DNA from: Halorussus halophilus | Lineage (GTDB): Archaea > Halobacteriota > Halobacteria > Halobacteriales > Haladaptataceae | Assembly (NCBI RefSeq): GCF_008831545.1 | Contig: NZ_CP044523.1 | Location: 744,001-808,000, forward strand | DNA length: 64,000 nucleotides | Direction of reading: 5' to 3' | In this document: positions 8,457-18,459 of the stretch, piece after piece | Layout: each line of letters starts with the position of its first letter | How positions within the stretch are numbered: the stretch's first letter is position 1 | Notes under the pieces: generated by a model | Database searches by the model: none | Told to the model about the DNA's origin: nothing | What the model saw: only the letters and a program-made list of their open reading frames with translations | Program-made: the position numbers and the translations under genes

Positions 8457-10016
8457 TTACTCTAAGTAGCCTAATCTCCGGAGTCGGTCTTTGACCTCGT
8501 CCGCTTTCTCGTCGTGGCCCGAGACACCGCCGCCCGTGACGGCGTCCGCGCCCACGAAGTCGTACGTGTCTGGGTCACGCTCGGTCGGGTCGGAACCATC
8601 CGCGAACATGTCCAGCACCTCTCCGGTCATCGACTCGGGCAGTCGATAGCCCAGCGCGTGTAGCACCGTCGGCGCGATGTCGGTGATGTGTGCACCTTCG
8701 ACGGTGCCGTCCCGGAACGAGGGGCCGCGCGCGAGGAAGATACCTTCGCGGGCGTGACCACTAGTATCGACTTCGAACAGCGCTTCGTCCACGTCGAACC
8801 GCGAGGACGCGTGAACTTCCGGCGTCTCGATTATCATGGCGAGGTCGGGCGTGTGTGGTCCGCCACGGTCGAGGTGCTCGAAGCGAACCCATAATCCGAA
8901 CGCTTCGGCGGTGCCGCCGAGTGCAGATTTCGCCTCCGCACAGATGTGCTCGATCTCGCTGGGGTCGTCGCTCAGCGCGTAGACCATCGTCGTCTTCTGT
9001 CCTACGTCGGCGATGGCACTCGTCTTCGCCCAGTCGATGCGGTTCATGTTCAGGGCGTTCTCGAGTCCGAGGTTGTTGCCAGTCGGGACGTCGGTCAGCG
9101 CGCTCTCTGGAATCAGCTTTCTGGCGAGCGTGAGCAGGCCGACCTTGCCCAGTAGGTCGCTGGCAGTGTCCCGGAGCGTCCCCATCGCGGCCTTCTTCGC
9201 GTCGCCGGACTCGGTGAGCGTGGCGAGACCGGCCTGTTCGAGGACGTAGTTCGGCGCGAACTTCGAGCGAACCTTCTCGAAACCGTGATCGCTCATCACG
9301 ACGAGGTCCTCGTCCTCGTGAGCGTCCAGAAACTCGCCGAGGCGTTCGTCTACCCGCTCGTAGATTTCGAACAGCGGGTTGTCCAGCGAGGCAGGCGGCG
9401 TACTCTCGTCGCCCCAGAAGTGGTGTGCGACGCGGTCTGTCGCTCGAATCAGGCCGACCGCGAGGTCGGGTTCTTCTTTTTGAATGAAGTGTTCGAAGCC
9501 CTCGAATCGCTTGTCAACCAAGTCGAGGCTCAGGTCCACGTAGGCCCGCGAGTCCGTCGATTCGTCGTTGCGGAGTTTGTAGCCGTCTACGAGGTCGGTG
9601 AGTTCGTCCCACCGCTCTGGGGGATGAGCGTACTCGTCTTTGTACTCGGGGGCCGCCGCAATTATCGTCCCGTCGATGGCCTGCCACGGGTACGACCCGG
9701 GGATGTTGAACACGACCGAGCGACCGCCTTGGTCGTCCACGGCGTCCCACATCTTGCCGGGGACGAACTCGTCGTGACTCAGATCGTTCTCGCGGCTCTC
9801 GCGGTTGAAATGGGTGAACCCGTACATGTCGAGTTCCGTCGGGTCGCGCCCGGTAGCGAAGGCGGGCCACGCGGGGACTGTAATCTCGGGGACCGTGCTT
9901 TCGAGGTCGCCGTGGACGCTCTCGTCGAGCAGGCGCTCGAAGTTCGGGAGGCGTCCAGACTCCACCCACGGCTCGACGAGCGAGAACGTCGCGCCGTCGA
10001 GTCCCAAAACTATCAT
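8457..10016 (-). CDS. alkaline phosphatase superfamily (phosphodiesterase/NPP-type) protein
   Basis: A 519-residue type I phosphodiesterase/nucleotide-pyrophosphatase-like protein. The metal-site Asp is in the N-terminal GLDGAT (residues 5-10), the likely Thr nucleophile is in TVPAWPAFATG (about 45-55), and a second metal motif is MSDHGF. No signal peptide or membrane segment is visible, so it should be cytoplasmic or loosely membrane-associated. It ends RLRRLGYLE. It is one of seven superfamily members in this island. The substrate is unknown; a phosphorylated or phospho-linked glycan intermediate is plausible from context. Confidence 0.85.
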   Translation of the reverse strand: MIVLGLDGATFSLVEPWVESGRLPNFERLLDESVHGDLESTVPEITVPAWPAFATGRDPTELDMYGFTHFNRESRENDLSHDEFVPGKMWDAVDDQGGRSVVFNIPGSYPWQAIDGTIIAAAPEYKDEYAHPPERWDELTDLVDGYKLRNDESTDSRAYVDLSLDLVDKRFEGFEHFIQKEEPDLAVGLIRATDRVAHHFWGDESTPPASLDNPLFEIYERVDERLGEFLDAHEDEDLVVMSDHGFEKVRSKFAPNYVLEQAGLATLTESGDAKKAAMGTLRDTASDLLGKVGLLTLARKLIPESALTDVPTGNNLGLENALNMNRIDWAKTSAIADVGQKTTMVYALSDDPSEIEHICAEAKSALGGTAEAFGLWVRFEHLDRGGPHTPDLAMIIETPEVHASSRFDVDEALFEVDTSGHAREGIFLARGPSFRDGTVEGAHITDIAPTVLHALGYRLPESMTGEVLDMFADGSDPTERDPDTYDFVGADAVTGGGVSGHDEKADEVKDRLRRLGYLE

Positions 10017-10125
10017 GGAACGTCGTAACGCGAGAGTCGAGCAAAAGCGGTGGGGAGCCGTTCAAGGCCCTAATACGTAAATTTAGCCAAGCAAAAGCTA
10101 GGACGCGATCGCCGAGATGTGTTGA

Positions 10126-11727
10126 CTACTCTAAATAGCCGAGGTCCGACAATCGCTGTGCCACGTCGCCGTCCTCGGTCGATTCCTGCGTCGCCGGTTC
10201 GTAGTCGGGGTATGACTTCGGGTCCGGTGATTCCACCGCCGACAGCGCCTCGCCGTCCATCTCCTCGTCCGGTGCGACCCCCAGACTCGCCAGCACGGTC
10301 GGAGCCACGTCGAACAGATGCGCTCCTTCGAGGTCTGCGTCGGCGCTGATGCCCTCGCCCGTCGCCGCCACGACGCCTTCCAGTTTGTGGTTCCACGGTT
10401 CGGGGTCGCCGAACTGTTCGCCGACGAGTGCCGACAGCGAGTGCTGGAAGTCGGTCGGAATCGCCAGAATATCGACCGCTTCGTCGGCGTACGGACCGTG
10501 GATGTACTCTTCGCGCGGAACGACTGATTCGAAAACAGGTGTTCCTTCGGGCGTGGTCGCAGTCGTCAGCAAGGAGATTATCTCCTCGCGCGTGCTTTCG
10601 TACTCCGAGTGGGGAATCACGCCGTCGGGGTCGCGGCCTTCGACGTTCAGCCTGACGCCCAACTCCGAGGGCGAGCGCAGGTACGCCTTCGACGTTCGGA
10701 AGTCCACGGCGTCGCTCGCCGCGAAGACGGCGCTCACGGGGACGTGCTTGCCGACGAACTCCGCGAGGCCGAGGCGTTCGAGGACGGCCTTACCCCGCTG
10801 ATAGGTCAGTCCGAAGTTGGCCGCCGTAGTTGCGAGGCGTTCGAGCAGTTCGGACGACTCGTCACCGTGGCCGTCGTCGGTCAACTGCTCGTCCTTGATT
10901 TGGAACCACGAAGGGACACCCTGTCCCTCGGTCGTCGTCTCGACCACACCTGCCTCGCGGAAGAACTGGTTGACTCGGAACTCGTGGCCGTCGTACTCGC
11001 CCATGCCGTGGTCGCTGGCGACGACGACGGTATCGGGGTCCTGTTCGTCCAGAATTTTGCCGACCTGCTCGTCTACGCGGCGGTAGACCTGCCGTACCTT
11101 CTCCAAGTCGCCAGGGAAGTCGTGGAACACCGCGTCGGTCTTCTGGAACTGCACGAAGCCGAAATCGGGGTCGAACTCCTCGGCGAGGTAGCGGAACGCC
11201 TCGCCACGCATCTCGGTGAGTTCGAGGTAGTCGTCGAACTTCTCGTCGCCAGCACGCTCGTCGGTTTCGCGGCGAGCGTAGACGCGATAGTCGCCGATGG
11301 CCTCGCGCACGTCGGCGAGAATTCCCTCGGGGCGACACTGCGGATTCTCGGAGGCGAGATATCCCGGCACGATTGCACCGTCGATTTCGGGTGGTGGACT
11401 CGTCACTGGGGCGTTCACGACGACGCTCGACAGGCCTGCTTCGTCCAGATACTCCCAGAGCGTTCGTCTGCGCACGTCGGTCGCGTTGACGATGTCCCAG
11501 TCGTAACCGTCGAAGCGTAGGAAGTCGAAGACGCCGTGCTTGCCGGGGTTCGTGCCAGTGTACAGCGACGGCCACGCGCTCGCTGTCCACGGCGGAATCT
11601 GCGATTCGAGTGGACCGGTCGCTCCCTCCTCGAAGATGGACTGGAGATGGGGAATCTCGTCGTCCTCGAAGAGCGGTCGGAGGACGGGGAGACAGGCGGC
11701 GTCGAGTCCGACCAACAGCGTTTGCAT
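10126..11727 (-). CDS. alkaline phosphatase superfamily protein
   Basis: A 533-residue paralogue of the gene downstream. It opens MQTLLVGLDAAC, with the first metal Asp at residue 9. The nucleophile region is PPWTASAWPSLYTG, with Thr, and the second metal motif is ASDHGMGEYDGHEF. There is no membrane segment, and the protein ends LSDLGYLE. It lies 109 bases upstream of the 8457-10016 gene on the same strand and is probably co-transcribed with it. The lack of a Cys/Ser-x-Pro-x-Arg motif argues against a classical sulfatase. Confidence 0.85.
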   Translation of the reverse strand: MQTLLVGLDAACLPVLRPLFEDDEIPHLQSIFEEGATGPLESQIPPWTASAWPSLYTGTNPGKHGVFDFLRFDGYDWDIVNATDVRRRTLWEYLDEAGLSSVVVNAPVTSPPPEIDGAIVPGYLASENPQCRPEGILADVREAIGDYRVYARRETDERAGDEKFDDYLELTEMRGEAFRYLAEEFDPDFGFVQFQKTDAVFHDFPGDLEKVRQVYRRVDEQVGKILDEQDPDTVVVASDHGMGEYDGHEFRVNQFFREAGVVETTTEGQGVPSWFQIKDEQLTDDGHGDESSELLERLATTAANFGLTYQRGKAVLERLGLAEFVGKHVPVSAVFAASDAVDFRTSKAYLRSPSELGVRLNVEGRDPDGVIPHSEYESTREEIISLLTTATTPEGTPVFESVVPREEYIHGPYADEAVDILAIPTDFQHSLSALVGEQFGDPEPWNHKLEGVVAATGEGISADADLEGAHLFDVAPTVLASLGVAPDEEMDGEALSAVESPDPKSYPDYEPATQESTEDGDVAQRLSDLGYLE

Positions 11728-11772
11728 ACTTCGTCTGTCCGGGACCGACGGCTTAAAACTGCTTTTCCGTCC

Positions 11773-13234
11773 TCACTCTAAGTAGCCGAGTTGACGCAGA
11801 TTGCGCTCGACGGCGTCGCTGTACTCCGCGTCGTCGTCGTTTACTTGCTCGAATCCGGTCCCTAAGGTCGCGGTCAACTGCTCCCGGAGGTCGGAAACGA
11901 CCTGCTCGGGTGGGTCCGAGACGAGTCGCTCGGACGGTAGTTCGTAGAGTCGCTCCTCGCCGTCCGAACGGAGTTCGAATCGGTACGCTTCCGTTCGAAT
12001 CGATTTGCGTCCGACTTCGAACTCGTGAAGGATTTCCGAGGCAACTTCGTCTGCTGCGTCGCGGTACCCTTGCTCCGAGGGGGCATTGGCGGCGAACACT
12101 GCCTCACGATGAGACTCACCGAAAAGAGACTCACCTTCCGTCCGTGGAGTAGGCAAGTCACAGCAGTCACAGAGGGTCTCGAACAGGTCGATATGAGATG
12201 CGAGGCCTTCTCGACTCTCGCCCGCCGGGACTCCGGGGCCCTGTGAACACGAGTGGCACATGAGTGACTTCGTCGTAGAGGAAGTTGTTGTGGTACATCG
12301 CGTCGTGTTCGCCGAACAACTCCCCATGGTCAGACGTGAGGACGACGATAGTGTCTTCGAGGAGTCCTCGTCGTTCGAACCAATCGAGGAATGCACCCAG
12401 CCTGTCGTCGAGGTACCTCAGCGACGCGCCGTACCACGTTCGAAGTACCTCTAACTCCGCCTCAGAGAGCGTACTCTGGTCTTCGAAGTATCGCATCGCA
12501 ATACTTTGTGAGTTGGCGCCGTCGGCGGCCGCGAACAGTTGCTGTTCGTCTACTTCGGGGTGGTCGAACGAGCAGGCAGACTCGACGAACTCTTCGAGTA
12601 TCGGTACTTTCGGGCGCGTCAATTCGGGCGTCGATTCCTGCTTGTACGGACGTGGCGGGTCGTATGGCGCGTGGACCGTCGTCAGGTTCGCCATGGCGAA
12701 GAAAGGTTCAATCGGGTCGGCCAACCACTCTCGAAGTTTGTTGAACTTGATCTCGGTGTAGTAGTCGTTCCCGCTTCGGAAGAGTCGGAGGAAGTCGTCA
12801 CGGATGAGCGGGTCGGTGAGGAGTTGCCAGACGTATTCGGCTGAGGGCCGTTCGGCTATCTCTTGGTACACCTCGTAGTACTCGTCGAATCCACGGGCGA
12901 GACCGGTTTCTGACCCCATCTTCGCGGGACCGGGGATACCGAAGGTCCGATAGCCGTGGTCGGCGAACCACTCGGCCAGTAACGGAACGGAGTCAGGCAT
13001 TGTCGGCCACCCACCGTCGAACCCCGTTTCAGAGGGGTACCGGCCAGAGAACATCGCACCGTGGGCAGGGGGCGTCCACGGTCCGACGGAGAACGCATTC
13101 TCGAAGGCCGTCCCCTGCTCAGCAATGTGGTCCATCGCCGGTGTCTCCACCGAGAACTCTCGGTCGTCGCGGGCAATCGCGTCGGCACGGAGTGTGTCGA
13201 AAATGAGGAGAAGAACGTTCGGGCGGTCTGCCAT
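11773..13234 (-). pseudogene. sulfatase-like gene broken by a +1 frameshift
   Basis: The N-terminal part (start at 13234, PNVLLLIFDTLRAD, then WTPPAHGAMFSGRYP and TSDHGELFGEHDAMYHN) runs to the VPLVFTGP motif. Normal sulfatase sequence then continues only in another frame (GVPAGES..., down to LRQLGYLE at 11773). The switch falls at the ggggccc run at 12235-12241, where one extra base accounts for it. Corrected, the product would be about 486 residues, like its neighbours. This is either a recent loss of function or a homopolymer sequencing error. As read, the protein would lose its C-terminal third. The active-site residue is Thr, not Cys. Confidence 0.8.
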
Positions 13235-13324
13235 GATAGTGGGTAGATACCCTCCTGTAGTCCCACTTCAAATTTAGCATTTCCGAACGGGAGGTTTAAA
13301 CCGTCAGCAGACACCCACTCGAAT

Positions 13325-14359
13325 ATGGACCCCGACGCCGCCCGCGTGGCGATGCTCCACCAAGACCCCCACCCGGCCCACCGCGGTTTCGCGGAGGCGG
13401 TCGGCGCCGACCTCGTGGACTACCATCGCCTCTCGCTCGGCCCGCTCGAAGGGACGGTTCTCGAAGACGGCATCAACGGACTCGCGTATCCCGACTACGA
13501 CGTGTACATTGTTGAAGGCTCTCGCCCGCTCTACGGGGCGCTCGCACGCCGGTTCACGCGCGGCGGCAAACTCGTCTACCTCTGTGCGGACCACGGACTC
13601 TACCAACTCGGTAGTTCGGACTTCGAAGGCGACTCGGCGTTCAAGTCGCTCGTCGGCAAGTTCGGCACGCCAGTCGTCCGGGCACTCGGAAGTAGAGGAA
13701 TCGACGGCGTCGTCGCCGTCTCGGAATTCGCCGAGGAGTTCACTCGCCCGATAGTCGGTCCCGACACGCCAATCGAAATCGCACATCCCTTCATTCAACA
13801 GGACAACTACGACGCCCTCGGTGACGTGGAACCGGACCTCGACGCCAACGTCGCGGTCACCGTCGCGCGTCCGTGGGAGTACAAGGGCGTCGATATGCTG
13901 GTCGAGGCGTGGCCGCGCGTGCGCGAACAGTTTCCGGACGCTGAACTGCACGTCGTCGGTAAAGGCCACCCCGACGACTACGAGACGACTGCGGGCGTAC
14001 GCGTCAGAGGCTACGTCGAGGACCTCGGTGACGCCTTCGAACAGGCCTCGCTGTTCGTCCAACCGTCGCGGATGGACACCTTCCCAGTCAGCACGCTCGA
14101 AGCGATGCGGGCCGGTCTCCCTCCGCTCGTGACGAAAACCGCAGGAACGCGCTCGGAAGCACGGGAAATCGACTCGCTGTTCGTTACGGAACCGAACCCG
14201 GAGGCACTGGCGCGCGGCGTTCGGGAGTACTTCGTCAGAGGTACCGCCGAGCGACGACGACTCTCGGAGATGGCACGGGCGCGCGGGTCGCGTTTCGACC
14301 CCGAGTCCCGCAAGGAAGCGTTCCGCGAGGCGTTCCGCGAAATTCTCAAAGCACTTTAA
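13325..14359 (+). CDS. glycosyltransferase family 4 (GT-B fold)
   Basis: A 344-residue GT-B sugar transferase. The C-terminal donor-binding half shows NVAVTVARPWEYKGVDMLVEAW (start of the second Rossmann domain, about residues 177-200), HVVGKG, and the nucleotide-sugar motif PSRMDTFPVSTLEAMRAGLP, in which the first acidic residue of the usual E-x7-E is Asp. It is predicted to be cytosolic and to extend a lipid-linked glycan from a nucleotide sugar. It is divergent from the broken sulfatase gene and is followed 22 bases later by another phosphatase-family gene, so those two are likely one transcript. Confidence 0.88.
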   Translation: MDPDAARVAMLHQDPHPAHRGFAEAVGADLVDYHRLSLGPLEGTVLEDGINGLAYPDYDVYIVEGSRPLYGALARRFTRGGKLVYLCADHGLYQLGSSDFEGDSAFKSLVGKFGTPVVRALGSRGIDGVVAVSEFAEEFTRPIVGPDTPIEIAHPFIQQDNYDALGDVEPDLDANVAVTVARPWEYKGVDMLVEAWPRVREQFPDAELHVVGKGHPDDYETTAGVRVRGYVEDLGDAFEQASLFVQPSRMDTFPVSTLEAMRAGLPPLVTKTAGTRSEAREIDSLFVTEPNPEALARGVREYFVRGTAERRRLSEMARARGSRFDPESRKEAFREAFREILKAL

Positions 14360-14381
14360 CCACGAGAGCGAGAGTGGAACC

Positions 14382-15932
14382 ATGACTGTCTACGTCGTCG
14401 GCCTCGACGGGGCCGACTGGTCGCTCCTCAGGCCGTGGGCCGAGGAAGGCCATCTCCCGGCGTTCGCCCAGATTTTGGACGAGGGCGTCTCGGGCGACCT
14501 CCAGAGTACCCTCCCGCCCGTGACGTTCCCCGCGTGGAAGTGCTACTCGACGGGGAAGACGCCCGGAAAGTTGGGCGTCTACGAGTGGTTCGCCTACGAC
14601 CGCTCAACGAACGAAATCTCGGCCAACGACGCCAGCGACTTCCGCTCGCAGGAGTACTGGGACGTGCTGGCCGACCACGACGAACGGGCGGGCGTGGTCA
14701 ACATGCCGACGACTCACCCGCCGGATTCGGACGCACCCGAAGACGTGCTCACCATCGCTGGAAGCCCCGCCAACGAGCGCAAGCAGTTCACGAGTCCAAA
14801 ATCGCTCAAATCGGGACTCCTACAAGAGATTCCCGACTATCGCGTCAAACCCGACCTCGTGTTGGACACCGCGACGCCCGACGAACTGGTGGCAGAAGCG
14901 AAGGAGTTGTTCGCACAGCGGTTCCGCGCCGCGACGTGGCTGGCCGACGAAAAAGACTGCGAGCTAGTTCACACGACGCTGTTCGCGACCGACACGCTCC
15001 AACATCGTCTCTGGGACCGGCCGGAAAAACTACGCGACGCCTACGAGCGCGTGGACGAACTGCTCGGCGACCTGTTGACGCGCGACGACGCCGAGGCGGT
15101 GTTCCTGATGAGCGACCACGGCTTCACCGAGATTTCTGAGATATTTCTGGTCAACCAGTGGCTCCTGGAACGCGGCGATTTAGCCATCGAAGAGTCGGAC
15201 TCGCGAGACATCTTGGGGTCGCTCGGTCTGACCGAAGAGCGCCTGAAGTGGCTCGTCGGCGAACTCGGACTGGTCAGTTTCGCCCAGTCGCACGTCCCCG
15301 AGTCCGTCCAGCGGTTCTTCCCGAGCGAGAGCGGTCGCGTGGCGATTCAGGACGCCGCCATCGACTGGGACCGAACCAGAGCGATTTCGCTCGGCCGTGG
15401 TCCTATCTACGTCAACAACGACGCCTTCCCCAGCGAGGAGACTGCACAGGAATTTACGGAGGAACTCGCCGCAGACTTAGAGCGACTTGAAACACCGGAT
15501 GGAATTCCGGTCGCCACTGAAGTTCACGACCCTGCAAACATCTACTCTGGCGACCGAGAACGCGGTCCCGACCTCGTGGTGGAGTACACGACCGGCGTGG
15601 ACGCCCCCGAATCTATCGGCGGCAACGTCTTCGGTGAGACGACCGAGTGGCTCGCGACCCACCGCCAGTCGGGCATCTTCGCGGGAGTGGGCAAGAACGT
15701 CAGCGCGGGCACCTCGGACCTCGACCTGTACGACCTCGCACCCACGCTCCTGCATCTGCTCGGTGCGCCCGTTCCGGAGGACGTAGACGGCGACGTGCGC
15801 CGGGACGTGCTAACCGGTGAAGCGGCCGACCGAGAAGTCGAACAGGGACCGCCGACCGCCAAAGACGCGCGGGGTGTCGGCGCTGGCGAGGAGGTCGAAG
15901 ACACGCTCCGCGAACTCGGATACTTAGAATAA
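14382..15932 (+). CDS. alkaline phosphatase superfamily protein
   Basis: A 516-residue phosphodiesterase-type member. It shows VVGLDGADW with the first metal Asp, a PPVTFPAWKCYSTG nucleophile loop with Thr, and the second metal motif MSDHGFTEI. The C-terminus is LRELGYLE. It follows the glycosyltransferase by 22 bases. Its 3' end overlaps the convergent membrane mannosyltransferase-like gene by 9 bases, so the two transcripts are antisense at their ends. Confidence 0.85.
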   Translation: MTVYVVGLDGADWSLLRPWAEEGHLPAFAQILDEGVSGDLQSTLPPVTFPAWKCYSTGKTPGKLGVYEWFAYDRSTNEISANDASDFRSQEYWDVLADHDERAGVVNMPTTHPPDSDAPEDVLTIAGSPANERKQFTSPKSLKSGLLQEIPDYRVKPDLVLDTATPDELVAEAKELFAQRFRAATWLADEKDCELVHTTLFATDTLQHRLWDRPEKLRDAYERVDELLGDLLTRDDAEAVFLMSDHGFTEISEIFLVNQWLLERGDLAIEESDSRDILGSLGLTEERLKWLVGELGLVSFAQSHVPESVQRFFPSESGRVAIQDAAIDWDRTRAISLGRGPIYVNNDAFPSEETAQEFTEELAADLERLETPDGIPVATEVHDPANIYSGDRERGPDLVVEYTTGVDAPESIGGNVFGETTEWLATHRQSGIFAGVGKNVSAGTSDLDLYDLAPTLLHLLGAPVPEDVDGDVRRDVLTGEAADREVEQGPPTAKDARGVGAGEEVEDTLRELGYLE

Positions 15933-17192
15933 GTGACCGAACCGTCTGAACGCTTCGCCGTCACATGTCGAGTCGGAGAGTTGAGTGCCAGTCTTCTGGA
16001 CGAACTCGACTTCCATCTGCGAGCGCCGAACGTGACACGTCTCCGGGAGCGACTGGTTCCAGAAGAGAACCTCGATGCGAGACTGAAGTGGTTCTGCTCC
16101 CGGAATGAAGCCCGAGAATCCACCGTGCCACCAGAACATGACGACGGCAACGAGTGCGATACCGGTAACGACTCCTTTCGCGGTGTGTCCAGATAATTGA
16201 TCTACGAGCAACCCGACTCCGCACGCGACGAATGCGAACGCGGGAACGAGGTCAGCACCGCCGTCAAGGTCGAAGAAGAAGACTTGCAGCCCGAACCAGA
16301 TCAGTCCGACGAGTATCCCGCCAGTTCCGTCGTATCTGTCCACCCGAGTGGCACCGAAAGCACCTGTGAGGACTACCGGAATCGCGAAATCTAGTGCACC
16401 GGCACCGACAATAATTCGTGAGACCATTCTGAGTTCCTCCGACGCTGTGAATGTTGAGAGGACTACCTGTGATAGCATTGGGGCGACTGCTCCTTGTGCC
16501 ACGAACGGCCAAAGTACTCCTGATGTTGTGGCGGCGAGACCGACGAGAACCAGTTTGAACTGACGGAGCGAGTTCCTGACGGTGAGACTACAGAGAATAA
16601 TCGGAAAGAACAAGCCGAACTGCCACGACCCTGCCGCGAGCGCCGCGAACATGCCTGCGAGAACCGGGCGCGTCCTGCGTAAGAGAAACATGCTGGAGAA
16701 CCCAAAGAGGACGACGAAGACTTTCGGACGAAGTCCACCGACGGGCATGAGGTAGAAAACGGGATAAGTCAGAAGCGATAGGCCGGCTGCTAAGGCCGCG
16801 AGTTCGTTCTCCGTGAAAACATACACGAATTCGGACACCAACAGTACGATTGCACAGACGGCCAGAGCCATCAGGAGCGAACTGAGGGCGTGGAGGATGG
16901 GTGCGTCCCCACCCGAGAGAAATGCGAGACCGGCCGCGATTTCGTGGATGACAGGGGGTTTAGGGTCCCACAAATTCAGATAGGGCGTTCCACCGTTGAA
17001 CGTGAGCCAACCAGAGTACTCGAATAAGATCGCATCTGGGCCAACGTACGGACGGGTTCGATAGAAAAAACTCTTCGAGAGGGGCAACGCTTCGAGAAGG
17101 ACGACTAGCAGTACCAGCAGCCACCTCCAGTAGAGTGTGAAGAACTGTCTCGGGAGAGATTTCGTCCGCAGTTGCGGCAGACATTCCACCAT
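15924..17192 (-). CDS. GT-C membrane glycosyltransferase, dolichyl-P-sugar-dependent type
   Basis: A 422-residue protein with about 10-11 membrane segments. The first outer loop carries an acidic residue in RPYVGPDAILFEYSGWLTFNGG, followed by YLNLWDPKPPVIHE. This is the layout of GT-C/PMT-like enzymes that use a lipid-phosphate sugar on the outer face, and haloarchaeal relatives include the AglS-type dolichol-phosphate-mannose mannosyltransferase. A role in adding the last sugar outside the cell is an inference from fold and context. The C-terminal 60 residues are soluble and Cys-containing. Confidence 0.7.
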   Translation of the reverse strand: MVECLPQLRTKSLPRQFFTLYWRWLLVLLVVLLEALPLSKSFFYRTRPYVGPDAILFEYSGWLTFNGGTPYLNLWDPKPPVIHEIAAGLAFLSGGDAPILHALSSLLMALAVCAIVLLVSEFVYVFTENELAALAAGLSLLTYPVFYLMPVGGLRPKVFVVLFGFSSMFLLRRTRPVLAGMFAALAAGSWQFGLFFPIILCSLTVRNSLRQFKLVLVGLAATTSGVLWPFVAQGAVAPMLSQVVLSTFTASEELRMVSRIIVGAGALDFAIPVVLTGAFGATRVDRYDGTGGILVGLIWFGLQVFFFDLDGGADLVPAFAFVACGVGLLVDQLSGHTAKGVVTGIALVAVVMFWWHGGFSGFIPGAEPLQSRIEVLFWNQSLPETCHVRRSQMEVEFVQKTGTQLSDSTCDGEAFRRFGHLF

Positions 17193-17304
17193 TTGATAAC
17201 CATTCCTATATTACACTTAAGTATATGTCGTTCCACTGACTCAGTTAGTTACGATAGTTCCGAAGCAATAATGTACCTCTTGTCCTTCCTCGTGGACTAG
17301 TTAT

Positions 17305-18222
17305 ATGACCTTCGGCGATTGGCTCTGGGAGACGGAACGTCGAGTCCAGAACGACGGTTTCAACGGCGTCAAAGACAGCTTCCACGAGTTGTACATTGGT
17401 GGTCTCCGGCGAACTGACCCGTTCTACTCTGGTGGCGAACACGTCTTCGAACGCGACTGGGACGTGCTCGTCCTCCTCGACGCGTGCCGCATGGATCTCA
17501 TGGAAGAAGTCGCAGACGAGTACGATTTTCTCGACGACCCAGATACGCTCGTCTCGGTCGGTAGCTCCTCGATTCAGTGGATAGAGCGAACCTTCACTGA
17601 CGAGTACGCCGCGCAGATGCAAGAGACTGCGTACGTAACGGGAAACCCATTTAGCAAGCGAGTGCTGACTGACGAGGACCTACTGGCCTTAGACGAGGTA
17701 TGGCGGTACGGCTGGGACGACGAAAGTGGAACGATTCCGGCCGACCACGTCACCGACCGTGCCATCGCCACTGCCCGCGAACACGATCCGGGGCGACTCA
17801 TCGTCCACTACATGCAACCGCACTTCCCGTCGGTTCCCGACCCGCTCACCGACGGTATGAACACGGAGACGTTGGGCGACGGGGAGGGCTGGGAGTCGCC
17901 GTGGGACCTGCTTCGCCGTGGGGAACTGGACCGGGAGACGGTTTGGTCGTCCTACCGCCAGAATCTTCACTACGTCATCGACCACGTCGCCGTCTTGCTC
18001 GAAAACATGGACGCCGAACGCGTCGTTATCAGTGCAGACCACGGGAATGCTGCTGGTGAGTTCGGCGTCTACGGTCATCCGAAGATACCACTCAAGCCTA
18101 TCCGAAACGTTCCGTGGTACGTCACGAGTGCGACCGACACGGGAGAGTACGAACCCGAACTCCAGCAACAGACCGAACGTGGAGATACCGAAGAGAAACT
18201 GAAAGCACTCGGCTATCTCTGA
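17305..18222 (+). CDS. short alkaline phosphatase superfamily protein
   Basis: A 305-residue protein with DVLVLLDACRMDLMEEV (first metal Asp), a candidate Ser nucleophile in VGSSSIQW, HYMQPHFP, and the second metal motif VISADHGNAAGEFGVYGHP. It is much shorter than its neighbours (305 against about 460-530 residues) because the middle insertion is small. It ends LKALGYL, close to the LGYLE tail of the others. There is no signal peptide. Its substrate is unknown. An AT-rich box (gttatatg, overlapping the ATG region) marks its leader. Confidence 0.75.
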   Translation: MTFGDWLWETERRVQNDGFNGVKDSFHELYIGGLRRTDPFYSGGEHVFERDWDVLVLLDACRMDLMEEVADEYDFLDDPDTLVSVGSSSIQWIERTFTDEYAAQMQETAYVTGNPFSKRVLTDEDLLALDEVWRYGWDDESGTIPADHVTDRAIATAREHDPGRLIVHYMQPHFPSVPDPLTDGMNTETLGDGEGWESPWDLLRRGELDRETVWSSYRQNLHYVIDHVAVLLENMDAERVVISADHGNAAGEFGVYGHPKIPLKPIRNVPWYVTSATDTGEYEPELQQQTERGDTEEKLKALGYL

Positions 18223-18459
18223 TTTTTGAGACGCGGAGAGGTTCCATCGAGACTCTGACGAGATAAGCCCGGATTAACGGTCTCGAACGATTGACCCGAC
18301 TTATTCGTTCTCCTGACGGATTCGTCCGAATATGGGGGCAGCAACTGGAGGGGAATACGGAGTGCAGCGTCGCTTTCTCCTTCGCACGGACGACCGCCAA
18401 GCAGCTTTTCGGAGGACACACCGGACACAGAATCCCGACACTAACGGGAGCCAGCGTCT

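Noticed and set aside
13304-14383. Long minus-strand frame over the GT4 gene
   Set aside because: Antisense of a clear glycosyltransferase; composition is shadow-like and no motif is present.
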